DNA from: Longispora albida DSM 44784
GTDB lineage: Bacteria > Actinomycetota > Actinomycetes > Mycobacteriales > Micromonosporaceae
NCBI RefSeq assembly: GCF_000379825.1
Contig: NZ_KB903814.1
Coordinates: 1 to 64,000 of the forward strand
DNA: 64,000 nucleotides
Reading direction: 5' to 3'
Position numbers and translations under genes: made by a program. The notes under the pieces were generated by a model. The model was not told the origin of the DNA and searched no databases. It saw only the letters and a program-made list of their open reading frames with translations. The first letter of the stretch is position 1. Each line of letters begins with the position of its first letter. Positions 50,439 to 59,100 of this stretch are shown here, in pieces.

Positions 50439-52100
50439 CTAGTTCGCCGCGGCGTACTCCTTGGCGTACTCCTCCGCCATCTTGCTGCCGCCGTCGGCCA
50501 GGTACTTCTTCACGGCGTTGTCCCAGTCGGACACAGTGGACCGCCCGGAGACGAAGGCGACCAGGGCGTCGGTGATCGCCTTCTTGATCCCGGCCTCGCT
50601 GCGGCTGGCGGCGTCGGACGTGAGCCCGAAGGCGGGGTTGTACACCAGCCCGGCCTCCGTCTTCCGCTCGAACGAGTGCATCGCCGTGATCTGAGCCGGT
50701 GTGACGCCGGCGTAGTAGAGCACCGCGGGGGCGTCGCCCAGGTAGCCCACCGGCAGGTTGACCCTGTTCTCGCCGCCGGTCCACGTCTCGGTCTGCACCG
50801 GGGCTCCGGAGCTGTTCCGCGTGAAGTGGGTGCCCTCGACGCCGTGGTGCAGCAGCTCGTACTCCTTGGTGCCGAACGAGGCCGACAGGAAGTCGAGCAC
50901 CCGCAGCAGCATCTTCACCCGCTCGGCCGGGGCCTTCTTGATCACCGTGTACCCGAAGATGCCCCGGCTCGCCCACTGCTTGGCACCGCTGGCTCCGCCC
51001 TGGTACGGCAGGGCCGGCACCACGTCGTAGGCGCCCTTCGCGGCGGGGATCAGCGTCTGGTACGCGCCGAAACCGTCGGTGATGCTCGCGGTGGTCTGCC
51101 CGGCGAACTGGGTCTTCGCGTCCACCTGGGACACGGTCATCGCGTCCGGGTAGTACGCGCCCGCCGACTGGAGGTCGCGCATGAACAGCAGGGCCTGCTT
51201 GAACTCCTCCGTGGCGTACGTCGGCGTGAAGGCCCCGTTCTCGACCTTCCACAGGTTCGGGGCGCCGAACGCCCCGCAGTGCACCTGGAAGCCGAAGAAC
51301 CCGGCCTTGCTCGCGCCGAGGGCGTACCGGCGGTCCTTGGACAGGGCCTTGGCGCCCGCGAAGAACTCCGCCTTCGTCCAGCCGTCGGACACCGCCTTGT
51401 CCGCCAGGCCCGCGCCCTGCCAGAGCTGGCGGTTGACGTAGAGCAGGCTGCCGGTGGCCGGGCGCTCGACCGGCACGCCCATGATCCGGCCCTTGATCCG
51501 GCCCATGCCCTTCCAGGCGTAGCCGGGGATGCTGGCCAGGTTCGGGTACGCCAGCACGGCGTCGCCGGACAGGTGCTCCGACAGGTCCGCGAACTTGCTC
51601 GCCACGAACTCCGCCTCGCGCGGCAGCACGTACCCGCCACCGAAGTTGATCAGGTCGGGCAGGTCGTCGCCGGCCATCAGCGTCGCCATCTTCGCCTGGT
51701 AGTCGGCGTCGGGGATGACGGTCAGTTCCAGGTTGATACCCAGCGCGGCGTTGATGGCCTGGAGGAACTTGTTCGTCTCCTTCGGGGCCGGCGGTGTGCC
51801 GTACGTGATGACCACGGCGCGGACCTTCGAGCCGTCGCCCGGGACGCCGCTGGTCGCCGTGCCGAGATTCGCCGGGTACTTGGTGTACCCGTGCTGGAGG
51901 CCGCTGGCGTTGCCCGCCAGATCCGGGGCAGGAATCTTCGCTGGCTTGTACGTCGGCCACGGCGCGAGCTGGGCTCCGGCGTTGCCGACCCCGGACTTGG
52001 CGCCGTCACCGCAGGCACCGAGCGCGGAGGGGATCGCCACGGCGCCAGCGGCCAGGCCGGCGGCGCGTAAGAGGGATCGGCGGCTGATTTCAGCGGACAT
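50439..52100 (-). CDS. extracellular solute-binding lipoprotein of the ABC importer (Tat, LipO-like)
   Basis: The protein is 553 residues from ATG 52100. The signal combines twin arginines (SRRSLLRAAG) with a lipobox ending SALGAC (C30), so it is a Tat-exported lipoprotein. The long mature domain, with ETNKFLQAINAALGINLELTVIPDADYQAK and DLPDLINFGGGYVLP, fits family 1 binding proteins of the LipO/YtcQ type that pair with LplB/YtcP permeases and bind oligosaccharides from lyase action. It is the third gene of the leftward importer operon, and the ATPase is not encoded here; a shared MsiK-type ATPase is likely (inference). Confidence 0.92.
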   Translation of the reverse strand: MSAEISRRSLLRAAGLAAGAVAIPSALGACGDGAKSGVGNAGAQLAPWPTYKPAKIPAPDLAGNASGLQHGYTKYPANLGTATSGVPGDGSKVRAVVITYGTPPAPKETNKFLQAINAALGINLELTVIPDADYQAKMATLMAGDDLPDLINFGGGYVLPREAEFVASKFADLSEHLSGDAVLAYPNLASIPGYAWKGMGRIKGRIMGVPVERPATGSLLYVNRQLWQGAGLADKAVSDGWTKAEFFAGAKALSKDRRYALGASKAGFFGFQVHCGAFGAPNLWKVENGAFTPTYATEEFKQALLFMRDLQSAGAYYPDAMTVSQVDAKTQFAGQTTASITDGFGAYQTLIPAAKGAYDVVPALPYQGGASGAKQWASRGIFGYTVIKKAPAERVKMLLRVLDFLSASFGTKEYELLHHGVEGTHFTRNSSGAPVQTETWTGGENRVNLPVGYLGDAPAVLYYAGVTPAQITAMHSFERKTEAGLVYNPAFGLTSDAASRSEAGIKKAITDALVAFVSGRSTVSDWDNAVKKYLADGGSKMAEEYAKEYAAAN

Positions 52101-52159
52101 CGGACTCGGTCCTTTCGGAAAAATTCTACGGCTGTGCCGGGGACGAGGGGGTACGGCGG

Positions 52160-53041
52160 TCAGCTCTTCACGGCTCCGGTCAGCACGCCCTTGACGAAGT
52201 AGCGCTGCACGAAGGGGTAGATCACGACGATGGGGATGATCGCGATGACCAGCACCGCCATCCGGACGGTCTCGGGGGCAGAGACCATCCCGGCCTCGCT
52301 CGCCGAGGGGTCGGCCAGCTGGGCTCCGGAGATGATGTACGTACGGAGCAGCTGCTGCACCGGCCACTTCGCGTCGGACATGTAGATCGAGGCGTGGAAC
52401 CAGGCGTTCCAGTAGCTGACGGCGTAGAACAGCCCGACGACAGCCAGCACGGCCTTGGACAGCGGGACGACGACGTGCCGGAGCACCTTCCACTCACTCG
52501 CGCCGTCCAGCCGCGCCGCCTCGAACAGCTCGGCGGGCAGGCCCTGGATGAAGCCCCGGATGATCACGAGGTTGAACACGTTGACCAGGACCGGTGCGAT
52601 CAGCGCCGCGTAGCTGTCGAGCAGGCCGAGCTCCTTGACCACCAGGAACGCGGGGATCATGCCGGGTGGGAAGAGGAACGTGAACAGGATGCCCAGCATG
52701 ATCTTCCGGCCGCCGACGAGCTGGGGGCGGCTCAGGGCGTAGGCGAGCAGCGTCGTGGCCGTCAGGCTCGCGGCCGTGCCCACAATGGTGATCCCGGCGC
52801 TGACGCCGATCGCCCTGGTGACCTGGCCGCCCTGGAAGATCTCCCGGTAGGCGTCCAGGGTCGGGTGCTGCGGCCACAGCACCCAGCCGCCGTTCGCCGT
52901 GACCTCCTCGGGGCTGGCGAGGCTGGTCGCCACGACCACGAGGAAGGGAACGGTGACGAGCAGGCAGATCACGGTGAGCGCCACGGCCTTGGCCGTCACG
53001 GTGACCGGGCCGGGCTTCTCGCTCCACGCTGGGCGGCTCAT
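52160..53041 (-). CDS. ABC sugar permease, YtcP/MalG type
   Basis: The protein is 293 residues with six predicted membrane spans. The EAA loop that contacts the ATPase reads ELFEAARLDGASEWKVLRHVVVPLSK. Length and the ending FVKGVLTGAVKS are typical of the YtcP subgroup of carbohydrate permeases. The start ATG 53041 overlaps the stop of the LplB-type permease gene by 4 bases. It forms the inner-membrane channel with that permease and is fed by the lipoprotein encoded next. Confidence 0.94.
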   Translation of the reverse strand: MSRPAWSEKPGPVTVTAKAVALTVICLLVTVPFLVVVATSLASPEEVTANGGWVLWPQHPTLDAYREIFQGGQVTRAIGVSAGITIVGTAASLTATTLLAYALSRPQLVGGRKIMLGILFTFLFPPGMIPAFLVVKELGLLDSYAALIAPVLVNVFNLVIIRGFIQGLPAELFEAARLDGASEWKVLRHVVVPLSKAVLAVVGLFYAVSYWNAWFHASIYMSDAKWPVQQLLRTYIISGAQLADPSASEAGMVSAPETVRMAVLVIAIIPIVVIYPFVQRYFVKGVLTGAVKS

Positions 53042-54024
53042 CGGTATACCCCCTGTTCGCCGAGGCGGTGGGCGATCTTGTTGGCCGCGTACACCAGGAC
53101 CGCGCCGACCAGGCCCTTGAAGATGCCGGCGGCCGCCGCGTACGGGAAGTCGCCGCCGACGATGCCCTTGTAGTAGACGAAGGTGTCGAGGATTTCGCCC
53201 GCGGCCGGGCCGACGGCGTCGCGCTGGAGCAGGACCTGCTCGAAGCCGACCGAGAGGATCTCACCGAGGCGCATCACGAGCAGCAGCACGATCACCGGCC
53301 GGATGCTCGGCAGCGTGACGTGCCAGAACCGCCGCCAGGGCCCGGCACCGTCCACGACGGACGCCTCGTAGAGCGTGTCGTCCACCTGGCTGAGAGCCGC
53401 CAGGAAGATGATGGTGCCCCACCCGGAGTCCTTCCAGATGATCTGGGCGACCAGCAGCGGCTTGAACGCGTCCGGGTTGCCGATGATGTCGATGGTGTGC
53501 ATGCCGTTGTCGGCGAGGAAGCCGTTGAGCACTCCGGCTCCGCCGAGGATCTGCTGGAACACCGCCACCACGATCACCCACGAGATGAAGTGCGGCAGGT
53601 ACACGACGTTCTGCACGAAGCGCTTCACCGTCGTGGACGTGAGGCTGTGCAGCAGGAGCGCCAGCGCCAGCGGGACCGGGAAGAAGAACACCAGCTGGAG
53701 CAGTGAGATCTCCAGCGTGTTGAGCACCGCGTGCCAGAAGTCGGGGTCGCCGAACATCCGCCCGAAGGTGCCGGGCCCGGTCCAGGAGGCTTCGCCGATC
53801 CCGCCGCCGGGCCAGTAGTCGGTGAAGGCGATGCCCATGCCGAGGGCCGCGCCCAGATGGAAGATCAGGAAGTACGCGAGCCCCGGCAGGAGGAACAGCC
53901 ACAGTAACCGGTCTCTTACCAAGCGGCGCCACATGGGCACATTATTCCTCTTAACGGTATGAACCGGACCTGAGGTTTCCTGTCCCCGCTGCGCCGGGGG
54001 GCGAGTCGCAGCACCGACAGCCAT
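53038..54024 (-). CDS. ABC sugar permease, LplB/MalF type
   Basis: The protein is 328 residues from ATG 54024, with GGGAGGGG upstream. The basic cytoplasmic N-terminus (about 55 residues) is followed by six spans. The EAA loop reads TLYEASVVDGAGPWRRFWHVTLPSI. It matches LplB-type permeases that work with lipoprotein receptors for oligouronides and other complex glycans. It is the first gene of the leftward operon; an operator-like palindrome lies at 54058-54068 within 50 bases of its start. Confidence 0.94.
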   Translation of the reverse strand: MAVGAATRPPAQRGQETSGPVHTVKRNNVPMWRRLVRDRLLWLFLLPGLAYFLIFHLGAALGMGIAFTDYWPGGGIGEASWTGPGTFGRMFGDPDFWHAVLNTLEISLLQLVFFFPVPLALALLLHSLTSTTVKRFVQNVVYLPHFISWVIVVAVFQQILGGAGVLNGFLADNGMHTIDIIGNPDAFKPLLVAQIIWKDSGWGTIIFLAALSQVDDTLYEASVVDGAGPWRRFWHVTLPSIRPVIVLLLVMRLGEILSVGFEQVLLQRDAVGPAAGEILDTFVYYKGIVGGDFPYAAAAGIFKGLVGAVLVYAANKIAHRLGEQGVYR

Positions 54025-54057
54025 GGCCCCTCCCTTCTTGCTGGTGAGGCAGAACAT

Positions 54058-54068
54058 AAACCGGTTAC
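54058..54068. promoter_or_regulatory. LacI-type operator near the importer operon
   Basis: AAACCGGTTAC, core AACCGGTT fully palindromic, 34 bases upstream of the LplB-type start. It is identical over 11 bases to 54148-54158 and 61505-61515. Confidence 0.75.
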
Positions 54069-54147
54069 CACGCCGGGGTCAAGCATTCGCCATAAGGTCA
54101 TCCGTTGACCGCCCCAGAGCACGGCGTCTACAGTGCGAGAGGCAAGG

Positions 54148-54158
54148 AAACCGGTTAC
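54148..54158. promoter_or_regulatory. LacI-type operator near the catabolic operon
   Basis: AAACCGGTTAC again, 90 bases from the copy at 54058 and 15 bases before the start codon of the dehydrogenase gene. The two copies at one divergent promoter could allow looping or cooperative binding. Confidence 0.75.
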
Positions 54159-54172
54159 TAAGGAGCGCCCCT

Positions 54173-55165
54173 ATGACCCCTCACCATCCGGTCGGCGCGT
54201 TCGCCATGCAGCCCGAGGTGCTGCCCGCGGCGTTCCCTGGCGAGCTGCTGGCCCGCCTCGGCACCCGGCTGGACCTGCTCGGCGGCGGCACCGAGGTCCT
54301 GGCGCTCGACGACCCCCGGCTCGCGCACGTGACCGTGCTGTTCACGTCCTGGGGCTGCCAGCCCATCGACGCCACGGTGCTCGACGCGGCCCCCCGGCTC
54401 CGGGCGGTGATCCACGCGGCCGGGTCGGTACGCGGGCACCTCACCGAGGAGGTGTGGCACCGGGGAATCGCGGTGTCCTCGGCGGCAGACGCCAACGCCG
54501 ACCCGGTCGCCGACTTCACCGCCGCGGCCATCTCGTTCGGCGTGAAGCGCGCGTTCCCGCTGGCCCGCCGGTACGCCGAGGGCCACTATCCCCAGCTGCA
54601 CGAGCGCCCGGGTGCTGACGGCCGGGTGGTCGGCGTCGTCGGGGCGTCCCGGATCGGGCGTCGCGTGATCCGCCGGCTGGTGGCCACCGGATACCAGGTA
54701 CTGGTCGCCGATCCCTACCTGTCAGCCGCCGACGCCGCCGAGCTCGGCGCGCGTGTGCTCAGCCTCGACGAGGTGTGCCGGCGCAGCGACGTGCTCACCG
54801 TGCACGCCCCCCAGCTGCCATCGACCCGGCATCTCGTCAACGCCGCTCGGCTGGCGCTTCTCCCAGACGGCGCGCTGGTCGTGAACACCGCCCGTGGCAG
54901 CCTGATCGACACCGGCGCCCTGCTCGCTGAGTGCGCCACCGGCCGGCTCGACGCGATCCTCGACGTCACCGATCCGGAGCCGCTGCCAGCGGGGCACCCA
55001 CTGTTCGCCCTGCCGAACGTCCTCATCACCCCGCACGTCGCCGGGGTGCAGGGCACCGAGGTGCGGCGGTTCGGCGCGTACGCGACGGCGGAGGCGGAAC
55101 GCTTCGTCGCCGGTGAGCCGCTGCTGGGCGAGGTACTCCTCGCCGACCTGCCCCGGCTCGCCTGA
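54173..55165 (+). CDS. D-2-hydroxyacid dehydrogenase family protein
   Basis: The protein is 330 residues from ATG 54173 (AAGGAG upstream). The NAD fold has GVVGASRIGRRVIRRL. The catalytic arginine is in NTARGSLIDT, the glutamate in DVTDPEPLP and the histidine in ITPHVAGVQG, the standard triad of this superfamily. It should oxidise or reduce a 2-hydroxy acid with NAD(P); a sugar acid or glyoxylate/hydroxypyruvate is likely here. It is first in a five-gene rightward operon and is divergent from the importer. Confidence 0.9.
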   Translation: MTPHHPVGAFAMQPEVLPAAFPGELLARLGTRLDLLGGGTEVLALDDPRLAHVTVLFTSWGCQPIDATVLDAAPRLRAVIHAAGSVRGHLTEEVWHRGIAVSSAADANADPVADFTAAAISFGVKRAFPLARRYAEGHYPQLHERPGADGRVVGVVGASRIGRRVIRRLVATGYQVLVADPYLSAADAAELGARVLSLDEVCRRSDVLTVHAPQLPSTRHLVNAARLALLPDGALVVNTARGSLIDTGALLAECATGRLDAILDVTDPEPLPAGHPLFALPNVLITPHVAGVQGTEVRRFGAYATAEAERFVAGEPLLGEVLLADLPRLA

Positions 55166-55215
55166 GCCCCCACCCTCGCCTGAGCCCCACCAGAGAGCAC
55201 GGAGACGACACAGCG

Positions 55216-56355
55216 ATGAAGAAGATCAGCATCCTGATGAACGGCGTGACCGGGCGGATGGGTTACCGCCAGCACCTGGTCCGCTCCGTTCTCGCCATCC
55301 GCGACCAGGGCGGCCTCGTCCTGCCGGACGGCGAGATCCTGTACCCGGAGCCGGTCCTGCTGGGCCGCAGCGCCGCGAAGCTCGAAGCCCTGTGCGCCCG
55401 GCACGGCCTGACCAGGTACTCCACCGACCTGGACGCGGCTCTGGCCGACCCGGAAGTGGAGATCTACTTCGACGCCCAGGTGACCACGGCCCGCGTCGCG
55501 GCGCTGACGAAGGCCATCGCGGCCGGGAAGCACGTCTACACCGAGAAGCCCACCGCCGAGACTCTGCCGGAGGCCCTGGCGCTGGCCGAGGCGGCCCGCG
55601 CACGGGGTGTCCATCATGGAGTAGTCGCCGACAAGCTCTACCTTCCCGGGCTCCAGAAGCTCAAGCGGCTGGTGGCCTCCGGCTTCTTCGGCCGGATCCT
55701 GACCGTGCGGATCGACTTCGGCTACTGGGTGTTCGAGGGCGACTGGCAGGCAGCCCAGCGCCCCAGCTGGAACTACCGCGCCGAGGACGGCGGCGGGATG
55801 ATCCTGGACATGTTCCCGCACTGGCGGTACGTGCTCGACCACGTCATCGCGCCGGTCCGTTCCGTGTACGCCCAGCCGGCCACCCACATCCCGCACCGGG
55901 TCGACGAGCGGGGCGAGACCTATGCCGCGACGGCCGACGACGCGGCCTACGCCGTACTGGAGCTGGAAGGCGGCATCATCGCCCAGATCAACAGCTCCTG
56001 GGCCACCCGGGTGGACCGTACCGAGCTGGTGACCTTCCACGTGGACGGCACGCACGGCAGCGCCGTCGCCGGGCTGCGCGGCTGCCGCATCCAGCACCGC
56101 AACGCCACCCCGAAGCCCGTGTGGAACCCGGACCTGCCCGTCACGCACGATTTCCGTGCACAGTGGACGGAGGTGCCGGACAACGACGAGTACGACAACG
56201 GGTTCAAGGTGCAGTGGGAGCAGTTCCTCACGGCCGTGGCCACCGGGCAGCCGTACGCGCATGACCTGTTCGCGGGCGCGCGCGGCGTGCAGCTCGCCGA
56301 ACTCGGCGCCCAGTCCGCCCGCGAGGGCCGCAAGCTGGAGGTGCCGTCGCTGTGA
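55216..56355 (+). CDS. Gfo/Idh/MocA-family oxidoreductase
   Basis: The protein is 379 residues. The N-terminal dinucleotide fold starts KISILMNGVTGRMGYRQH (a G-x-x-G-x-M form), followed by the family motif VYTEKPTAE that carries the conserved Lys-Pro. The C-terminal alpha/beta half contains SWNYRAEDGGGMILDMFPHW, typical of sugar-oxidising members. It should oxidise a hydroxyl of a sugar or inositol-like substrate with NAD(P). Its stop overlaps the DUF993 start by 4 bases (GTGA). Confidence 0.92.
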   Translation: MKKISILMNGVTGRMGYRQHLVRSVLAIRDQGGLVLPDGEILYPEPVLLGRSAAKLEALCARHGLTRYSTDLDAALADPEVEIYFDAQVTTARVAALTKAIAAGKHVYTEKPTAETLPEALALAEAARARGVHHGVVADKLYLPGLQKLKRLVASGFFGRILTVRIDFGYWVFEGDWQAAQRPSWNYRAEDGGGMILDMFPHWRYVLDHVIAPVRSVYAQPATHIPHRVDERGETYAATADDAAYAVLELEGGIIAQINSSWATRVDRTELVTFHVDGTHGSAVAGLRGCRIQHRNATPKPVWNPDLPVTHDFRAQWTEVPDNDEYDNGFKVQWEQFLTAVATGQPYAHDLFAGARGVQLAELGAQSAREGRKLEVPSL

Positions 56356-57383
56356 GCAGCCGTACCTTCTACGCCGCCGCGCACGTCGTGGCGCACCCGG
56401 AATCTGGCGTCGACTGGGACGCCACCCTGGCCTTCCGCCGGCATCTGTGGGACCTCGGGCTGGGCGTCGCCGACGCGATGGACACCGCCCAGCGGGGCAA
56501 CGGGCTCGACTGGGCCACGACCGCCGAGCTCATCCGGCGCAGCGGAGCGGAGGCCAGGGCCGGTGGCGGGCTGCTCGCCTGCGGCGCCGGCACCGACCAG
56601 CTACCGGCTGGGGCGCATCCGGTCAGCGCGATCGAGGCCGCGTACCGCGAGCAGGTCCAGGTCGTGCAGGAGTCCGGAGCGAAGGTCATCCTGATGGCCA
56701 GCCGCGCACTGACCGCGAGCGCCACCGGCCCAGAGGACTACCTCAAGGTGTACTCACAGGTGCTCGCGGACGCCGGCCAGCCCGTGATCCTGCACTGGCT
56801 CGGCGACATGTTCGACCCGGCCCTGCACGGCTACTGGGGCAGCACTGATCTCGACCGGGCGGCGGACACCGTACTGGAGCTGATCCACGCCCACGCCCCG
56901 AGAATCGACGGCATCAAGGTGTCCCTGCTCGACGCGAGCCGGGAAATCGCACTCCGGCGGGTCCTCCCGGAAGGCGTCCGGCTGTACACCGGAGACGACT
57001 TCCACTATCCCGAGCTGATCGCGGGAGACGAACACGGCTACTCGCACGCGCTGCTCGGCGTCTTCGACGCGATCGCGGAACCGGCGGCCCGGGCGCTGGC
57101 CGCCCTGGACGAGGGCGATGTCGCCGGGTTCCGCGCGGTCCTCGACCCGACCGTGCCGCTGGCCCGGCACATCTTCGCCGCGCCGACCTACCACTACAAG
57201 ACCGGAATCGTGTTCCTGGCCTGGCTCAACGGGCACCAGGACCACTTCAGGATGGTCGGCGGCCACGAGACCAGCCGTCCGATCGAGCACCTGACCACTC
57301 TGTACCGGCTGGCCGGCGAGTGCGGCGTCCTCCGCGACCCGGACCTGGCCGCCGCCCGCTTCTCGGAGGTGACACAGTCATGA
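56352..57383 (+). CDS. DUF993, dihydrodipicolinate-synthase-like aldolase
   Basis: The protein is 343 residues from GTG 56352. The barrel resembles the DHDPS/NAL aldolase family: DGIKVSLLD (about 193-201) places a lysine where the Schiff-base Lys lies in that family, and VILHWLGDMFDP and FHYPELI are family-like strands. Members classed as DUF993 have no settled reaction. In this operon a retro-aldol cleavage of an oxidised sugar acid is the natural guess. It is translationally coupled to the Gfo/Idh oxidoreductase. Confidence 0.88.
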   Translation: MSSRTFYAAAHVVAHPESGVDWDATLAFRRHLWDLGLGVADAMDTAQRGNGLDWATTAELIRRSGAEARAGGGLLACGAGTDQLPAGAHPVSAIEAAYREQVQVVQESGAKVILMASRALTASATGPEDYLKVYSQVLADAGQPVILHWLGDMFDPALHGYWGSTDLDRAADTVLELIHAHAPRIDGIKVSLLDASREIALRRVLPEGVRLYTGDDFHYPELIAGDEHGYSHALLGVFDAIAEPAARALAALDEGDVAGFRAVLDPTVPLARHIFAAPTYHYKTGIVFLAWLNGHQDHFRMVGGHETSRPIEHLTTLYRLAGECGVLRDPDLAAARFSEVTQS

Positions 57384-57453
57384 AAACGATCAGTGAGCCG
57401 GGCCTCGGCGGGATTGGCTGCCGGAGAACCGCTGCGGGGATCGGGGATGTGGC

Positions 57454-58314
57454 GTGAGGCTTCCTCCGGAACGGTTCCCGGGTGAGAGTGGCCTGCCGCT
57501 GTCGCTGAACACCGCGACCATCAAGAGGGCCACGCTGGCCGAGGCCGCGAGACTGGCCGCCGAGCACGGGATCGAGGGCATCGGCCCGTGGCGGGACGTC
57601 GTGGAGGCCGCAGGCGGAGCGAAGGCCGCGAGGGCGCTGCTCGACGGGTACGGCCTGACGGTGACGAGCCTGTGCCGGGGCGGGTTCTTCACCGACGCCG
57701 ACCCTGGGGCGCGGGCCGGGGCGCTGGCGGACAACCGCAGGGCGATCGAGGAGGCCGCGATCCTCGGTACCAGGGAACTGGTGCTCGTCGCCGGCGGCGT
57801 ACCAGCTGGGTCCAAGGATCTCCGGTCAGCACGCGAAGCGGTCAGTGCGGCGCTGGAAGAGCTGGTGCCGCACGCACGCCGGTGGGGTGTCCGGCTGGCG
57901 ATCGAGCCGCTGCACCCGATGTTCTGCGCCGACCGGGCCGTGGTGTCCACACTGGGCCAGGCTCTCGACCTGGCCGCGCCGTTCGAGGCCGCAGACGTCG
58001 GCGTGGTCGTCGACACGTACCACGTGTGGTGGGACCCCGGCCTGTTCCCGCAGATCGAGCGGGCGGGCCGGGAAGGGCGGATCTCGGCGTACCAGGTCTG
58101 CGACTGGCTCGTCCCGCTGCCCGCCGACACGCTCCTCGGCCGGGGGCACGTGGGCGACGGGCGCATCGGTTTCGCCCCGATCACCACAGCCGTCACCGGC
58201 GCCGGCTACACCGGCTACGTGGAAGTGGAGATCTTCAACCAGGAGATCTGGGACGCCGACCCGGCCGCGACGGTCGCGACGGTGGTGGAACGGTACCGGA
58301 GGTACATCGGGTGA
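57454..58314 (+). CDS. sugar phosphate isomerase/epimerase (xylose isomerase-like barrel)
   Basis: The protein is 286 residues from GTG 57454. AP endonuclease 2/xylose isomerase-like TIM barrel: LPLSLNTATIKRATLAEA, metal-ligand glutamate in LAIEPLHPMF, Asp/His in GVVVDTYHVWWDP, and late glutamate in YVEVEIFNQEIW. It probably isomerises or epimerises a keto-sugar intermediate using a divalent metal. Its stop overlaps the next gene's GTG by 4 bases. The 70-base gap before it holds no separate gene. Confidence 0.88.
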   Translation: MRLPPERFPGESGLPLSLNTATIKRATLAEAARLAAEHGIEGIGPWRDVVEAAGGAKAARALLDGYGLTVTSLCRGGFFTDADPGARAGALADNRRAIEEAAILGTRELVLVAGGVPAGSKDLRSAREAVSAALEELVPHARRWGVRLAIEPLHPMFCADRAVVSTLGQALDLAAPFEAADVGVVVDTYHVWWDPGLFPQIERAGREGRISAYQVCDWLVPLPADTLLGRGHVGDGRIGFAPITTAVTGAGYTGYVEVEIFNQEIWDADPAATVATVVERYRRYIG

Positions 58315-59087
58315 GGCTGGCTTTCTCGACCCTGGGCTGCACGGGTCTCGCGCTCCCCCTCGTCGCCACGCTCGCCCGGATGACCGGGTGGACGGGCGTC
58401 GAGCTGCGGACCGCCAGCGACGAGCCCGTCCACATCGGACTCTCCGCGCGGGAACGATCCCGGGCCCGGCAGCAGCTGGCCAGGGTGGAGGCGCTGTGCC
58501 TGGCCTCGTATGTGCGAGTGGCCGCGCCGGGTGACGACGCGGCCTGTGTCGCCGAGGCTCTTGAGCACGCGCGGCTGGCTTCCGACCTGGGGATTCCCGC
58601 CGTGCGCGTGTTCACGGGCGCTGATCGGCCCGGCACGGAGGCCGACGAACGAGCCGCCCGGCGCCTGGAGCTGATCGCCGCCGAGCTGCCCGAGGGCGTG
58701 AACGTCTGGCTGGAGACCCACGACTCCCATCCCCGGGGTGCCGACATCACCCGGGTACTCGACCGGGTGGGCAGCAGCCGGGTACGCGCGATCTGGGACG
58801 TCCTCCATCCGTGGCTGGCGGGCGAGGAGCCGCAGGAGACACTGGCCTCGCTGCGGCCATACCTCGCGCACGTCCAGCTCAAGGACGTCGCCGGGCCCGC
58901 CGTCCTGTCTCCGCTGCCCCTCGGTGCCGGAGTCGTGCCGCTGACCACGGTGCTGGATCTGCTCACGGCCGACGGCTACACCGGCTGGCTGAGCCTGGAA
59001 TGGGAACGCAAGTGGCATCCGGAGGCTGCGCCACTGGCCGAGGCACTGAGCGCGAGCCGCACCTGGCTGGCGACCGTACTCCGCTGA
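58311..59087 (+). CDS. second sugar phosphate isomerase/epimerase
   Basis: The protein is 258 residues from GTG 58311. It has the same barrel superfamily as the previous gene but is only distantly similar to it: RLAFSTLGCTGLAL, metal ligands in VWLETHDSHP, AIWDVLHPW, AHVQLKDV and LSLEWERKW. Two consecutive isomerases suggest two isomer or epimer steps, or a dehydratase made from this fold. It is the last gene of the operon, ending 13 bases from the convergent polysaccharide lyase gene. Confidence 0.88.
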   Translation: MRLAFSTLGCTGLALPLVATLARMTGWTGVELRTASDEPVHIGLSARERSRARQQLARVEALCLASYVRVAAPGDDAACVAEALEHARLASDLGIPAVRVFTGADRPGTEADERAARRLELIAAELPEGVNVWLETHDSHPRGADITRVLDRVGSSRVRAIWDVLHPWLAGEEPQETLASLRPYLAHVQLKDVAGPAVLSPLPLGAGVVPLTTVLDLLTADGYTGWLSLEWERKWHPEAAPLAEALSASRTWLATVLR

Positions 59088-59100
59088 CCGCGTACCTGAC

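Noticed and set aside
53903-53920. AGTAACCGGTCTCTTACC as a further LacI operator
   Set aside because: It lies inside the coding start of the LplB-type permease and matches the palindrome on one side only.
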